64,000 bases of DNA from Xylanibacter rodentium (lineage in GTDB: Bacteria; Bacteroidota; Bacteroidia; Bacteroidales; Bacteroidaceae): positions 343,769 to 407,768 of the forward strand of contig NZ_JABKKE010000001.1 of the NCBI RefSeq assembly GCF_013166575.1, written 5' to 3'. A program made the position numbers and the translations under genes. Below are positions 26,557 to 35,172 of this stretch, piece by piece. Position 1 is the first letter of the stretch. The number at the start of each line of letters is the position of its first letter. The notes beneath the pieces are model-generated. The model was given only the letters and a program-made list of their open reading frames with translations. It ran no database searches and was not told the DNA's origin.

Positions 26557-26594
26557 CAAAGATACTTATTTTCGATAAAAATAATATATCTTTG
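26557..26594. promoter_or_regulatory. Back-to-back promoters of patatin 2 and pepP
   Basis: TATCTTTG occurs on the bottom strand (26557-26564, 21 nt before the patatin ATG) and on the top strand (26587-26594, 34 nt before the pepP ATG). The boxes are only 22 bp apart, so each -33 region overlaps the other promoter and polymerases could compete. Confidence 0.6.
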
Positions 26595-26628
26595 CAAGAT
26601 ATTATGATACAAAAAACTGTTTTTGCTC

Positions 26629-28032
26629 ATGTTTGACAAAGAAACTTATGTAAAACGACGCAATGAACTCAAAAGACTTGTAGGCAAAGGTATTGTTATA
26701 TTGTTCGGCAACAACGAGTCGCCGGCCAACTATCCGACCAATGCCTACTACCCGTTCCGTCAGGACTCCGCATTCATATACTATTTCGGAATGCACCGCG
26801 ACGGACTGGTGGGAATCATTGACATTGACAACGACCGCGACACTCTCGTCGGCAACGACATTGACATAGAAGACATCGTATGGTTCGGCTCCGTTGACAG
26901 CGTAGGCGACATGGCTTCGAAAGTCGGTGTGGAGCATACCGCACCAATGAAAGAACTGAAAGCCATCTGCGACAAGGCCGTATCCGAAAACCGCCGGATA
27001 CACTTCCTGCCACCATATCGTCACGACACGATGGTTCTGATAATGGACTTGCTGGCCATTCATCCTTCGCAACAACGGAAGTCTGCATCAATTGAACTGA
27101 TAAACGCAGTAGTGAAGATGCGCTCGACAAAAGAGCCACAGGAGATTGAGGCCATCGAACGTGCCTGCGAAGTGGGATACAGAATGCACACCACGGCCAT
27201 GCGCCTGACACGCCCGGGGGTGACGGAACGATATGTAGGCGGACAAGTGGACGGCACGGCCGCGTCGTATTCGTCGAAAGTCAGCTTTGCAACGATATTC
27301 ACACAACACGGCGAAGTGATGCACGGAGGTCCGTCGGACTGCCTGCTCGAACCGGGAAGACTCGCATTGTGCGACGCCGGGTGTGAGCTTGACGACTATT
27401 GCTCGGACCATACACGCACATATCCCGTATCAGGCAAGTTCACACAACGCCAGTTGGACATCTACCGCATTGTCGAGGAATGCCACGACTATACTCTTGA
27501 AGTGGCACGTCCGGGCGTACGGTGGTATGATGTGCATATGAATGTGTGCCGCCTGATGACAGAACGCCTGAAGGAAATAGGCCTGATGAAGGGCGATACG
27601 GAAGAAGCCGTAAGAGCCGGCGCCCACGCCATGTTCCTGCCTCACGGCCTCGGACACATGATGGGTATGGACGTGCATGACATGGAGGGCCTCGGACAGC
27701 AGTACGTGGGCTTCGACGACGAGACACAGCCGTCAGAACAATTCGGAACCAACTGCCTGCGCATGGGACGCCGGCTGGAAGAGAACTTCGTAATGACCGA
27801 CGAACCGGGCATATACTTCATACCGGCACTCATCGACGACTGGCGTAAAAGCGGACACTGCAAGGAATGGATAAACTTTGAACTGCTCGAAACCTACAAG
27901 GACTTCGGAGGAATACGCATTGAAGACGACATCCTGATAACGAAAGACGGCTGTCGTTTCCTTGGCGAAAGCCGCATACCATACCATCCTCAGGATGTGG
28001 AGGAATTCATGAAAATGAATAATGACAAGTAA
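26629..28032 (+). CDS. pepP: Xaa-Pro aminopeptidase (M24B)
   Basis: Removes an N-terminal residue that is followed by proline, using two metal ions. The 467-residue protein has an N-terminal AMP_N domain (about 1-150: FGNNESPANYPTNAYYPFRQ) and a pita-bread catalytic domain with ligands in LCDAGCELDDYCSDHTRTYP, FLPHGLGHMMGMDVHDMEG, MTDEPGIYF and GGIRIEDDILIT. The ATG at 26629 is preferred to the TTG six bases upstream. No signal peptide. The C1 peptidase starts 37 nt after its stop, suggesting a peptide-degradation operon. Confidence 0.95.
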   Translation: MFDKETYVKRRNELKRLVGKGIVILFGNNESPANYPTNAYYPFRQDSAFIYYFGMHRDGLVGIIDIDNDRDTLVGNDIDIEDIVWFGSVDSVGDMASKVGVEHTAPMKELKAICDKAVSENRRIHFLPPYRHDTMVLIMDLLAIHPSQQRKSASIELINAVVKMRSTKEPQEIEAIERACEVGYRMHTTAMRLTRPGVTERYVGGQVDGTAASYSSKVSFATIFTQHGEVMHGGPSDCLLEPGRLALCDAGCELDDYCSDHTRTYPVSGKFTQRQLDIYRIVEECHDYTLEVARPGVRWYDVHMNVCRLMTERLKEIGLMKGDTEEAVRAGAHAMFLPHGLGHMMGMDVHDMEGLGQQYVGFDDETQPSEQFGTNCLRMGRRLEENFVMTDEPGIYFIPALIDDWRKSGHCKEWINFELLETYKDFGGIRIEDDILITKDGCRFLGESRIPYHPQDVEEFMKMNNDK

Positions 28033-28069
28033 ACAACAGAGAATCAACAAAACAACAAACAAAACCAAT

Positions 28070-29272
28070 ATGAAGAAAATTTTGACATTGTCGCTCATCG
28101 CACTGATGTCGGTAGGAGCGAACGCACAAGAGAAGAAAGATTCTGTAAACAAAAACAAACCGGTGTTCACAACAATCAAGGAGAACCCCATAACAAGCAT
28201 CAAAGACCAGAACCGCAGCGGCACATGCTGGGCATACTCGACGCTGTCGTATTTCGAGAGCGAGATACTGAAAAAAACAGGAAAGACATACGACCTCTGC
28301 GAATCGTTCGTTGCCAACAAGAACTACATGGACCGTGCTATACAGGTGGTAAGACTGCATGGCGACTGTCAGTTCTCACAAGGCGGTTCGGCATATGATG
28401 TGCTCTATGTTCTCAAAAACTACGGTATATGTCCGGAAGATGCCATGCCGTTCCCGGGAAGCCTGTATGGCGACTCGCTGAACAACTTCAACGAGTTCTT
28501 CGAAGTGATGACTCCTTATGTGACAACCATTGCCAAGAGCGAGGCTAAAAAGATTTCAGGACAGTGGAAAGTCGGATTGCAGGGCATACTCGACGCATAC
28601 CTCGGACAGTGTCCCACATCGTTCAAATATGAAGGAAAGACATACACTCCGAAAGAGTTTGCATCGAGTCTCGGTCTCGACTGGAACGACTATGTGACCA
28701 TAACAAGCTATACACACCATCCGTTTTGGACAGCATTCCCCGTTGAGGTGCAGGACAACTGGCGCAATCCTCTGTCATGGAACGTACCGATGGAAGACAT
28801 GATGCGCATCATCGACAACGCCGTTGACAACGGGTATACCATAGCATGGGGCGGTGACGTATCGGAAGATGGATTCACCCGCAAAGGTACTGCATATGCT
28901 TATGATATGAAACAGGTACAGAGCCTGACCGGAAGTGACGCTGCACGCTGGCTCCGACTGACAACCACCAAAAAGACCGCGATGTTTGACTCGCTGGGAT
29001 GCACCGCTCCCGAAATTGTCCCCACACAGGAAATGCGTCAGGAACGATACGACAACTGGCAGTTGACCGACGACCATGGTATGCTTATCTACGGTGTAGC
29101 CAAAGACCAGAACGGCAAAGAATATTACATGGTGAAGAACTCATGGGGAGAATACGGCGACTACAAAGGTATATGGTATATGACCAAAACTTTCATTGCC
29201 GCAAACACCATGGATTTCATGGTCAACAAGAATGCCATTCCGAAGGACATACGCAAGAAGCTCGGCATATAA
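28070..29272 (+). CDS. Secreted C1-family aminopeptidase (bleomycin hydrolase-like)
   Basis: A 400-residue papain-fold peptidase with a signal peptide (MKKILTLSLIALMSVGANAQ). The catalytic triad is recognisable: Cys53 in DQNRSGTCWAYSTLS, His336 in DDHGMLIYG, Asn357 in VKNSWGEYG. The long insert between Cys and His and the overall order fit the PepC/bleomycin hydrolase branch (C1B), which is often exported in Bacteroidales. It probably trims peptides in the periplasm. It follows pepP by 37 nt, and a hairpin follows its stop. Confidence 0.92.
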   Translation: MKKILTLSLIALMSVGANAQEKKDSVNKNKPVFTTIKENPITSIKDQNRSGTCWAYSTLSYFESEILKKTGKTYDLCESFVANKNYMDRAIQVVRLHGDCQFSQGGSAYDVLYVLKNYGICPEDAMPFPGSLYGDSLNNFNEFFEVMTPYVTTIAKSEAKKISGQWKVGLQGILDAYLGQCPTSFKYEGKTYTPKEFASSLGLDWNDYVTITSYTHHPFWTAFPVEVQDNWRNPLSWNVPMEDMMRIIDNAVDNGYTIAWGGDVSEDGFTRKGTAYAYDMKQVQSLTGSDAARWLRLTTTKKTAMFDSLGCTAPEIVPTQEMRQERYDNWQLTDDHGMLIYGVAKDQNGKEYYMVKNSWGEYGDYKGIWYMTKTFIAANTMDFMVNKNAIPKDIRKKLGI

Positions 29273-29295
29273 GAGAACTAACTTTGCAAACTGTG

Positions 29296-29339
29296 AAGTT
29301 CACACCAGAAGCGTTGTATATAACTTTTGGTGTGAACTT
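29296..29339 (+). terminator. Hairpin after the C1 peptidase gene
   Basis: Perfect 12-bp stem (29296-29307 with 29328-29339, AAGTTCACACCA and complement) and a 20-nt loop, 23 nt after the stop. It is followed by TAAAAC rather than a T-run, so termination strength is uncertain. Confidence 0.6.
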
Positions 29340-29431
29340 TAAAACAAGCGCAGATTTATAAAATCCAATAACATAACCTTACAAGCCAGTGACTACCAAC
29401 TACTTACGTAAAAAAAACGGGGGGGGTAAAA

Positions 29432-29584
29432 ATGAGAAGAGGTGACGATGCAAGCGAATTTAAAAGACAAAGTATGAACGCAATAAAACGCAGGACTATA
29501 TTGAAGAAAGTCACTTTTATCTCCATGATGATAATAGCATTCTTCATGGCAATTGCTGTTGTACTTGCATATACTATCGAATGA
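29432..29584 (+). CDS. Small single-pass membrane protein
   Basis: A 50-residue protein missed by length filters. The first half is basic (RRGDDASEFKRQSMNAIKRR), the second a membrane segment (VTFISMMIIAFFMAIAVVLA) ending YTIE, so the N-terminus should be cytoplasmic. A terminator with T-run follows 26 nt after the stop, which supports a real transcript. Eight G and eight A in a row directly precede the ATG. Not recognised. Confidence 0.55.
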   Translation: MRRGDDASEFKRQSMNAIKRRTILKKVTFISMMIIAFFMAIAVVLAYTIE

Positions 29585-29609
29585 ATATGCTCTATATTAA
29601 TATGAAATG

Positions 29610-29649
29610 AAGTGTCGCACCGGCCAAAAAGTGCGGCACTTGGTTTTTT
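29610..29649 (+). terminator. Intrinsic terminator after the small membrane protein
   Basis: 11-bp stem (29610-29620 with 29631-29641, AAGTGTCGCAC/GTGCGGCACTT, one G-T pair), 10-nt loop, then GGTTTTTT. Confidence 0.85.
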
Positions 29650-30003
29650 ATGTCAATAACAACTCCGAGACCAATGGTGTATTCGGGAATGTCATAATGA
29701 TATATAAAAGATACATCTTCATAATAATTACATCTGTCCGTACAATCCTTAAAAACTCAAAAACTTACAAACCATTTCTACATTTTCTTATTTTTTATTA
29801 GTAATTTTACACGCTATATCATATCGTAGATACACAGACCGACACCACATCAATCCAAAAGAAGAAGACAATGTGACAAATACGGAAGACTGTGTGACAG
29901 CGATACGGCACCACTATCCTATCCTCAACCACTTTTAAATACATATGAGGAAATACTGTGGGATTCGTAACATAAAGAAAGAAGAAAATAAAAAACAATA
30001 TAA
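29650..30003. other. Intergenic region upstream of recJ
   Basis: About 350 bp, AT-rich. TAATTTTA at 29801-29808 is one base short of a -7 box. No gene or repeat was recognised. Confidence 0.4.
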
Positions 30004-31740
30004 ATGCAATTTAAATGGAATTACGAACCACCGACACCTGAAAGACAGAAAGCAGCCAAGGAACTGGGAGAGAAAATCGGAATGAGCCCGATACTGGCCA
30101 ATCTCCTTATCCAACGAGGCATCAAGACGGAGTCGGCGGCAAAACGCTTTTTCAGACCGATGCTCAACGAGTTGATTGACCCTTTCCTGATGAACGACAT
30201 GGACGTGGCTGTGGATCGGCTCAATGATGCCATGGGACGCAAAGAGCGTATCATGATCTATGGCGACTACGACGTTGACGGATGCACGGCTGTTGCTTTG
30301 GTGTATAAGTTTCTGCAGCAGTTCTATTCAAATATCGAATACTATATCCCCGACCGGTATGACGAGGGATACGGTGTAAGCCGCAAAGGGATAGACTATG
30401 CCAAAGAAACGGGGGTAAAACTGATAATAATACTCGACTGCGGAATCAAGGCTATCGACGAAATTGCTTATGCCAAAAGTCTCGACATAGACTTTATCAT
30501 CTGCGACCACCACGTTCCCGACGAAGAAATGCCGCCCGCCGTGGCTATACTCAACCCCAAACGTCCGGACTCGACATATCCTTTTCATCATCTGTCGGGA
30601 TGTGGTGTCGGCTTCAAGTTCATGCAAGCATTCGCCAAGAACAACGGTATACCGTTTGCACGACTGATACCGCTGCTTGACTTGTGCGCAGTAAGCATCG
30701 CATCGGACATTGTCCCTGTAACCGGCGAGAACCGTACATTGGCATTCCACGGTCTGAAACAGCTCAATCAAAGCCCGTCCGTAGGGCTGAAAGCTATCAT
30801 TGACATTTGCGGACTGACCAACAGGGAATTGACCATGAGCGATATCGTATTCAAAATCGGACCGCGCATCAACGCTTCAGGCCGCATGCAGAACGGCAAG
30901 GAAGCCGTGGAACTGCTTGTGGAGAAGGACTTCAGACGCGCACTTGTCGAGGCCGGAATGATAAACGAATACAACGAACAACGCAAGGATGTGGACAAAC
31001 AGATGACCGAAGAGGCCAATTCAATTGTCGAGAAACTAGAAAGCCAGAAACACTTGTCGTCCATAGTGCTATACGATGAGAACTGGAAAAAGGGTGTAAT
31101 CGGGATTGTGGCATCCCGTCTCACCGAGATTTACTTCCGCCCTACAATAGTGCTCACCATGAGCGACGGTATGGCGACAGGGTCGGCGCGCAGTGTGGCC
31201 GGATTCGATATCTACGATGCCATAAAGAGCTGCCGCGACCTGCTCGAGAATTTCGGCGGACACACATACGCCGCCGGCCTCTCGTTGAAAGCTGAAAACA
31301 TCAAGGAATTCATATGTCGCTTTCAGGCTTATGTCAACAACCACATCATGCCGGAACAGACACAACCCATACTCGACATAGAAGAAGTGATAGACTTCAA
31401 GGATATCACGAAAAAGATGCAGGCCGACTTGAAGAAGTTTGCACCGCACGGTCCGTGCAATCCCAAACCTCTCTTCTGCACACGCAATGTATACGATTAT
31501 GGTACAAGCAAGGTGGTAGGCCGTCATCAGGAACACATCAAACTCGAACTCGTGGACAGCCGCTCAAGCAACGTAATGAACGGTATTGCCTTCGGACAGA
31601 GCGCCGCCGCACGCTACATCAAGAGCAAACGGTCGTTTGATATCGTATACACGATAGAAGAGAACGCATACAAACGCGGCGAAGTCCAGCTACAAATCGA
31701 AGATATAATGCCGGATACACAGAAAAAGAATGAAAAATAA
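30004..31740 (+). CDS. recJ: Single-stranded-DNA exonuclease RecJ
   Basis: 5'-3' exonuclease for single-stranded DNA in recombination and mismatch repair. The 578-residue protein carries the DHH motifs: IYGDYDVDGCTA, LDCGIKA, CDHHVPDEEMP, SGCGVGFKF, then the DHHA1 part GRMQNGKEAVELL and GGHTYAAGLS. A C-terminal OB-like domain (about 455-578) closes the protein, as in RecJ. recQ starts 33 nt after it; the two act together in the RecF pathway, and the order recJ-recQ suggests an operon. Confidence 0.96.
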   Translation: MQFKWNYEPPTPERQKAAKELGEKIGMSPILANLLIQRGIKTESAAKRFFRPMLNELIDPFLMNDMDVAVDRLNDAMGRKERIMIYGDYDVDGCTAVALVYKFLQQFYSNIEYYIPDRYDEGYGVSRKGIDYAKETGVKLIIILDCGIKAIDEIAYAKSLDIDFIICDHHVPDEEMPPAVAILNPKRPDSTYPFHHLSGCGVGFKFMQAFAKNNGIPFARLIPLLDLCAVSIASDIVPVTGENRTLAFHGLKQLNQSPSVGLKAIIDICGLTNRELTMSDIVFKIGPRINASGRMQNGKEAVELLVEKDFRRALVEAGMINEYNEQRKDVDKQMTEEANSIVEKLESQKHLSSIVLYDENWKKGVIGIVASRLTEIYFRPTIVLTMSDGMATGSARSVAGFDIYDAIKSCRDLLENFGGHTYAAGLSLKAENIKEFICRFQAYVNNHIMPEQTQPILDIEEVIDFKDITKKMQADLKKFAPHGPCNPKPLFCTRNVYDYGTSKVVGRHQEHIKLELVDSRSSNVMNGIAFGQSAAARYIKSKRSFDIVYTIEENAYKRGEVQLQIEDIMPDTQKKNEK

Positions 31741-31773
31741 GAAAGGGTGAAGAACAAGAAAGAATGATGAGTG

Positions 31774-33684
31774 ATGAATAGCGGAGAATCATCTTTCGAA
31801 TCCATACTGCGACGCTACTGGGGATACGATGATTTCCGGAGTATACAACGCGAGATTATCGAGAGTATCAGCAGCGGGCACGATACACTCGGACTGATGC
31901 CCACCGGAGGAGGCAAATCAATTACATTCCAAGTGCCGGCATTGGCCAAGGAAGGCGTATGTATTGTTATAACACCGCTCATAGCTCTGATGAAAGATCA
32001 GGTCATGAATCTCCGCAAACGCGGCATACGTGCGGCAGCTATCTACTCAGGCATGTCGCACGAAGCTGTGCTGACCACGCTCGACAATGCTGTTTTCGGA
32101 GCCGTCAGCATACTTTATGTATCTCCGGAACGCCTTTCCTCACAATTGTTTCAGACCAAACTGAAACATATGCGCGTCAGTTTCATCACCATAGACGAGG
32201 CCCATTGCATCAGCCAGTGGGGCTATGATTTCCGTCCGTCATATCTGAAGATTGCCGACATTCGCAGCATAAAGCCGGATGCTCCGGTGCTCGCCCTGAC
32301 GGCGACGGCCACTCCGACTGTGGTTGACGACATACAGGAAAAACTCGGATTCAGAGAGAAACGTGTGTTCAACATGAGTTTCGAACGCAAGAATCTCGCT
32401 TATGTTGTTCGTCATACGTCCGACAAGCAAGGCGAACTGATACACATTCTGCAAAACGTGAACGGCAGCGCCATCGTCTATGTGCACAGCAGACGTCACG
32501 CCAAAGAAACTGCCGAACTGTTATGCGACACGGGCATGAAAGCCTCATTCTACCATGCCGGTCTTGAAAGCGCCGAGAAAGACAAACGCCAGAAGGCGTG
32601 GCAGAACGACGACATAAGGATAATAGTGGCCACGAACGCTTTCGGAATGGGTATCGACAAGCCCGATGTACGCATTGTAATACACATAGACTGCCCTGAC
32701 AGCATCGAGGCTTACTTTCAGGAAGCGGGACGCGCCGGACGTGACGGTGAAAAAGCCTATGCCGTGCTACTGTGCAACAATGCTGACGTGACCAAGCTCT
32801 CGAAACGCATCAGCGACAATTTTCCGGATAAAGACTATATTAAAAAGGTATACGAACATCTCGCCTATTTCTACCAGATAGCCACAGGATCCGGCTACGG
32901 ACTGACTTTCGAATTCAACATAGACAAGTTCTGCCACACCTTCGGACACTTCCCCATACAGGTAGAAGCCGCTCTGCACATACTCACCCGTGCCGGATAC
33001 ATAGACTATATCGAAGAACAGGAAAATGCCTCAAGGGTAAGGTTCCTCACCGAACGCGACAACCTGTATCTGCTGAAAAACAACTCTGAGACCGAAGACA
33101 AGCTCATCATAGCTCTGCTGCGCAATTACAGCGGACTGTTCAGCGACTACAACTTCGTTGACGAGAGCTTTCTTGCACAAGAGACAGACCTCACGTCACA
33201 CGAAGTATACCAGACGCTGAAACTCCTTGCCCACAAGAATATCATAGGTTTTATCCCCCGCAAACGCACTCCATACATCCGGTACACCCAGCGGCGCGAA
33301 GATTCGGAACACTTGTTCTTCCCAAAAGAAATATACGAAGAGCTGAAAGACAGGTTTGAAAAACAAATCAAGGCGATGACAGAATACTTCTCATCCGACG
33401 ACACTTGCCGCAGCCGCATGCTGTTGGGCTACTTCGGTGAAAATTCGGATCACGACTGCGGAACGTGCGATGTATGCCTGCAACGTGACAAGAAACTTGT
33501 CAATGACGATACCATCGCCGCCACAGAAGCGGAAATACTCGCCCTGCTTGCCGACAAACACCGCCACCACATAACGGAACTGAACAGCATAAGACGCCCT
33601 TACGAACAGATAGACGCCGCCCTGTCTTCACTGATTAACGAAGAAAAGATATTCCAAGAAGACGGAATGCTGTTCGTTGACTGA
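31774..33684 (+). CDS. recQ: ATP-dependent DNA helicase RecQ
   Basis: 3'-5' DNA helicase. In 636 residues: RecQ motif 0 (YWGYDDFRSIQREII), Walker A (MPTGGGKS), DEAH box (TIDEAHCISQWGYDFRPSY), motif III (LALTATATPTVVDDI), helicase C domain with RIVIHIDCPDSIEAYFQEAGRAGRDG (given here in two parts in the protein), the zinc-binding RQC region (CRSRMLLGYFGE and CGTCDVC), and a C-terminal extension in place of a typical HRDC domain. ATG at 31774 is used; GTG lies just before. Acts with RecJ. Confidence 0.96.
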   Translation: MNSGESSFESILRRYWGYDDFRSIQREIIESISSGHDTLGLMPTGGGKSITFQVPALAKEGVCIVITPLIALMKDQVMNLRKRGIRAAAIYSGMSHEAVLTTLDNAVFGAVSILYVSPERLSSQLFQTKLKHMRVSFITIDEAHCISQWGYDFRPSYLKIADIRSIKPDAPVLALTATATPTVVDDIQEKLGFREKRVFNMSFERKNLAYVVRHTSDKQGELIHILQNVNGSAIVYVHSRRHAKETAELLCDTGMKASFYHAGLESAEKDKRQKAWQNDDIRIIVATNAFGMGIDKPDVRIVIHIDCPDSIEAYFQEAGRAGRDGEKAYAVLLCNNADVTKLSKRISDNFPDKDYIKKVYEHLAYFYQIATGSGYGLTFEFNIDKFCHTFGHFPIQVEAALHILTRAGYIDYIEEQENASRVRFLTERDNLYLLKNNSETEDKLIIALLRNYSGLFSDYNFVDESFLAQETDLTSHEVYQTLKLLAHKNIIGFIPRKRTPYIRYTQRREDSEHLFFPKEIYEELKDRFEKQIKAMTEYFSSDDTCRSRMLLGYFGENSDHDCGTCDVCLQRDKKLVNDDTIAATEAEILALLADKHRHHITELNSIRRPYEQIDAALSSLINEEKIFQEDGMLFVD

Positions 33685-33810
33685 CACCGGCAGCATGACT
33701 TCAACAAGCCTCCATCAACACATAAACAAGTAATCCTATACACAAAAACACATTTTTCACATTTTCAGACTTAACATACCATAACCTTAAACGTATATTA
33801 AACACAAAGA

Positions 33811-34308
33811 ATGACACCGGAAGAATTTGAACATATAGCCAGAAAGCTACGTCCTAAACTCAACAGTATAGGACTGGACTTCTTTTCAGACAGAGACATG
33901 GCCGACGATGTGACACAAGAAGTGCTCATGCGGCTATGGATAATGCGGGAACGGATAGACATAAGACTCGGTGTCGAGGCACTTGCCTCACGTATGGCAA
34001 AGAACATCTGCGTAAGCGAGTGGAGGAAAAGGAAAACCCGTATATCATCAGACACATCCGGACCGCCGGTCGACGGATACCAACAACCTACAGCAATGGA
34101 AGACAGCGACAACCGCCGTCTGCTTGAAAATGCCATAAGCCGCCTCACTCCCACCGAAGCACGACTATACCGTATGCGCCATTTGTCAGACATGGACCTG
34201 GCCGAGATGGAGACTGTCACCGGCATCAAGAGCCGCTCTATAAGCGCAATGCTCAGTACTGCACGCCGCAAACTGCTCGAAGCAATAAGGCAACAGGGAG
34301 GCCTGTAA
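33811..34308 (+). CDS. ECF-type RNA polymerase sigma factor
   Basis: A 165-residue sigma-70 family protein with regions 2 and 4 only. Region 2: DFFSDRDMADDVTQEVLMRL and ALASRMAKNICVSEWRKRK; region 4: LENAISRLTPTEARLYRMRH, then the helix-turn-helix DLAEMETVTGIKSRSISAML. ECF factors recruit polymerase to genes for envelope functions and are held by a membrane anti-sigma. The next gene encodes a likely anti-sigma, then two envelope proteins, so autoregulation of this operon is inferred. Confidence 0.92.
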   Translation: MTPEEFEHIARKLRPKLNSIGLDFFSDRDMADDVTQEVLMRLWIMRERIDIRLGVEALASRMAKNICVSEWRKRKTRISSDTSGPPVDGYQQPTAMEDSDNRRLLENAISRLTPTEARLYRMRHLSDMDLAEMETVTGIKSRSISAMLSTARRKLLEAIRQQGGL

Positions 34309-34353
34309 CCACAACGAACACCACAACAGCCACACCTTATTATATATAAGCGA

Positions 34354-35157
34354 ATGAAAAGAGACAACGAACATACCGCAACAGAAGCCGAACGGCAACA
34401 GCTCATCCGGCGATTCCTCGCCGGAGAGACCACTGTCAGTGAAGAGCACAGACTTTACGGACTGCTCAAAAACGCTGCATCCACAGAAGAGGAACGCGTG
34501 CTGCTGAGCATCCTCCCCCACCCGACAAGCGACAACGACATCGATACATGGCTATCTGAAGACGAAACAGCCACCTACGATGCCATCATCCGCCAAAGAC
34601 ACCGCCGGATATTTGCCGTGAGATGGGCCGCTGCCGCCATATTCATCGGACTTGTATTCGTAATGGGAATGCACTTCGGACACAACACCACATACTCCGA
34701 CTCCACGGAACACAACTCCATGACCGTACTCAACGCGACATCGGATACACCCTCAACAACCTGTCTTATGTCACCGCCGTCACAGCCACAACATACATCC
34801 ACGCAGACAGGTCCCCAATCGCCAACAAGCAACCAGGCATCTGAAAAAAGGAAAGAAACGCCAAAGACTCCGACCGCACCACCGTCTCTGGCAACCGCTA
34901 TCCCCAACATCACTGCTTCCAACACAGTAACCACTGCTGTCACACCTGCCGGAATGACAGCTGCCGACAGCATGACCATACTCGTGGAACGCATGGAACG
35001 CGACCTCGACAATCTGTCCGACAGCGTATATCTGGCCCACGTGGAACAGATAATAAAGGCCGACGCACGGTTCCAAAAGCTGATGAACAAGATTATAATC
35101 AACAACATTACGCGACAAGACAAACCGACCGAAGCGTATAACACCGACAAACAATAA
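34354..35157 (+). CDS. Putative anti-sigma factor, single-pass membrane protein
   Basis: A 267-residue protein with a cytoplasmic N-terminal part of about 85 residues (LIRRFLAGETTVSEEHRLYG resembles the start of anti-sigma/FecR-like proteins), one membrane segment (RWAAAAIFIGLVFVMGMHFG, about 91-110), a Thr/Ser/Pro-rich spacer, and a short helical end. It follows the sigma gene after 45 nt. The role is inferred from position and topology; no zinc-binding HxxxCxxC motif is seen. Confidence 0.7.
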   Translation: MKRDNEHTATEAERQQLIRRFLAGETTVSEEHRLYGLLKNAASTEEERVLLSILPHPTSDNDIDTWLSEDETATYDAIIRQRHRRIFAVRWAAAAIFIGLVFVMGMHFGHNTTYSDSTEHNSMTVLNATSDTPSTTCLMSPPSQPQHTSTQTGPQSPTSNQASEKRKETPKTPTAPPSLATAIPNITASNTVTTAVTPAGMTAADSMTILVERMERDLDNLSDSVYLAHVEQIIKADARFQKLMNKIIINNITRQDKPTEAYNTDKQ

Positions 35158-35172
35158 AAAACATACAGCAAT

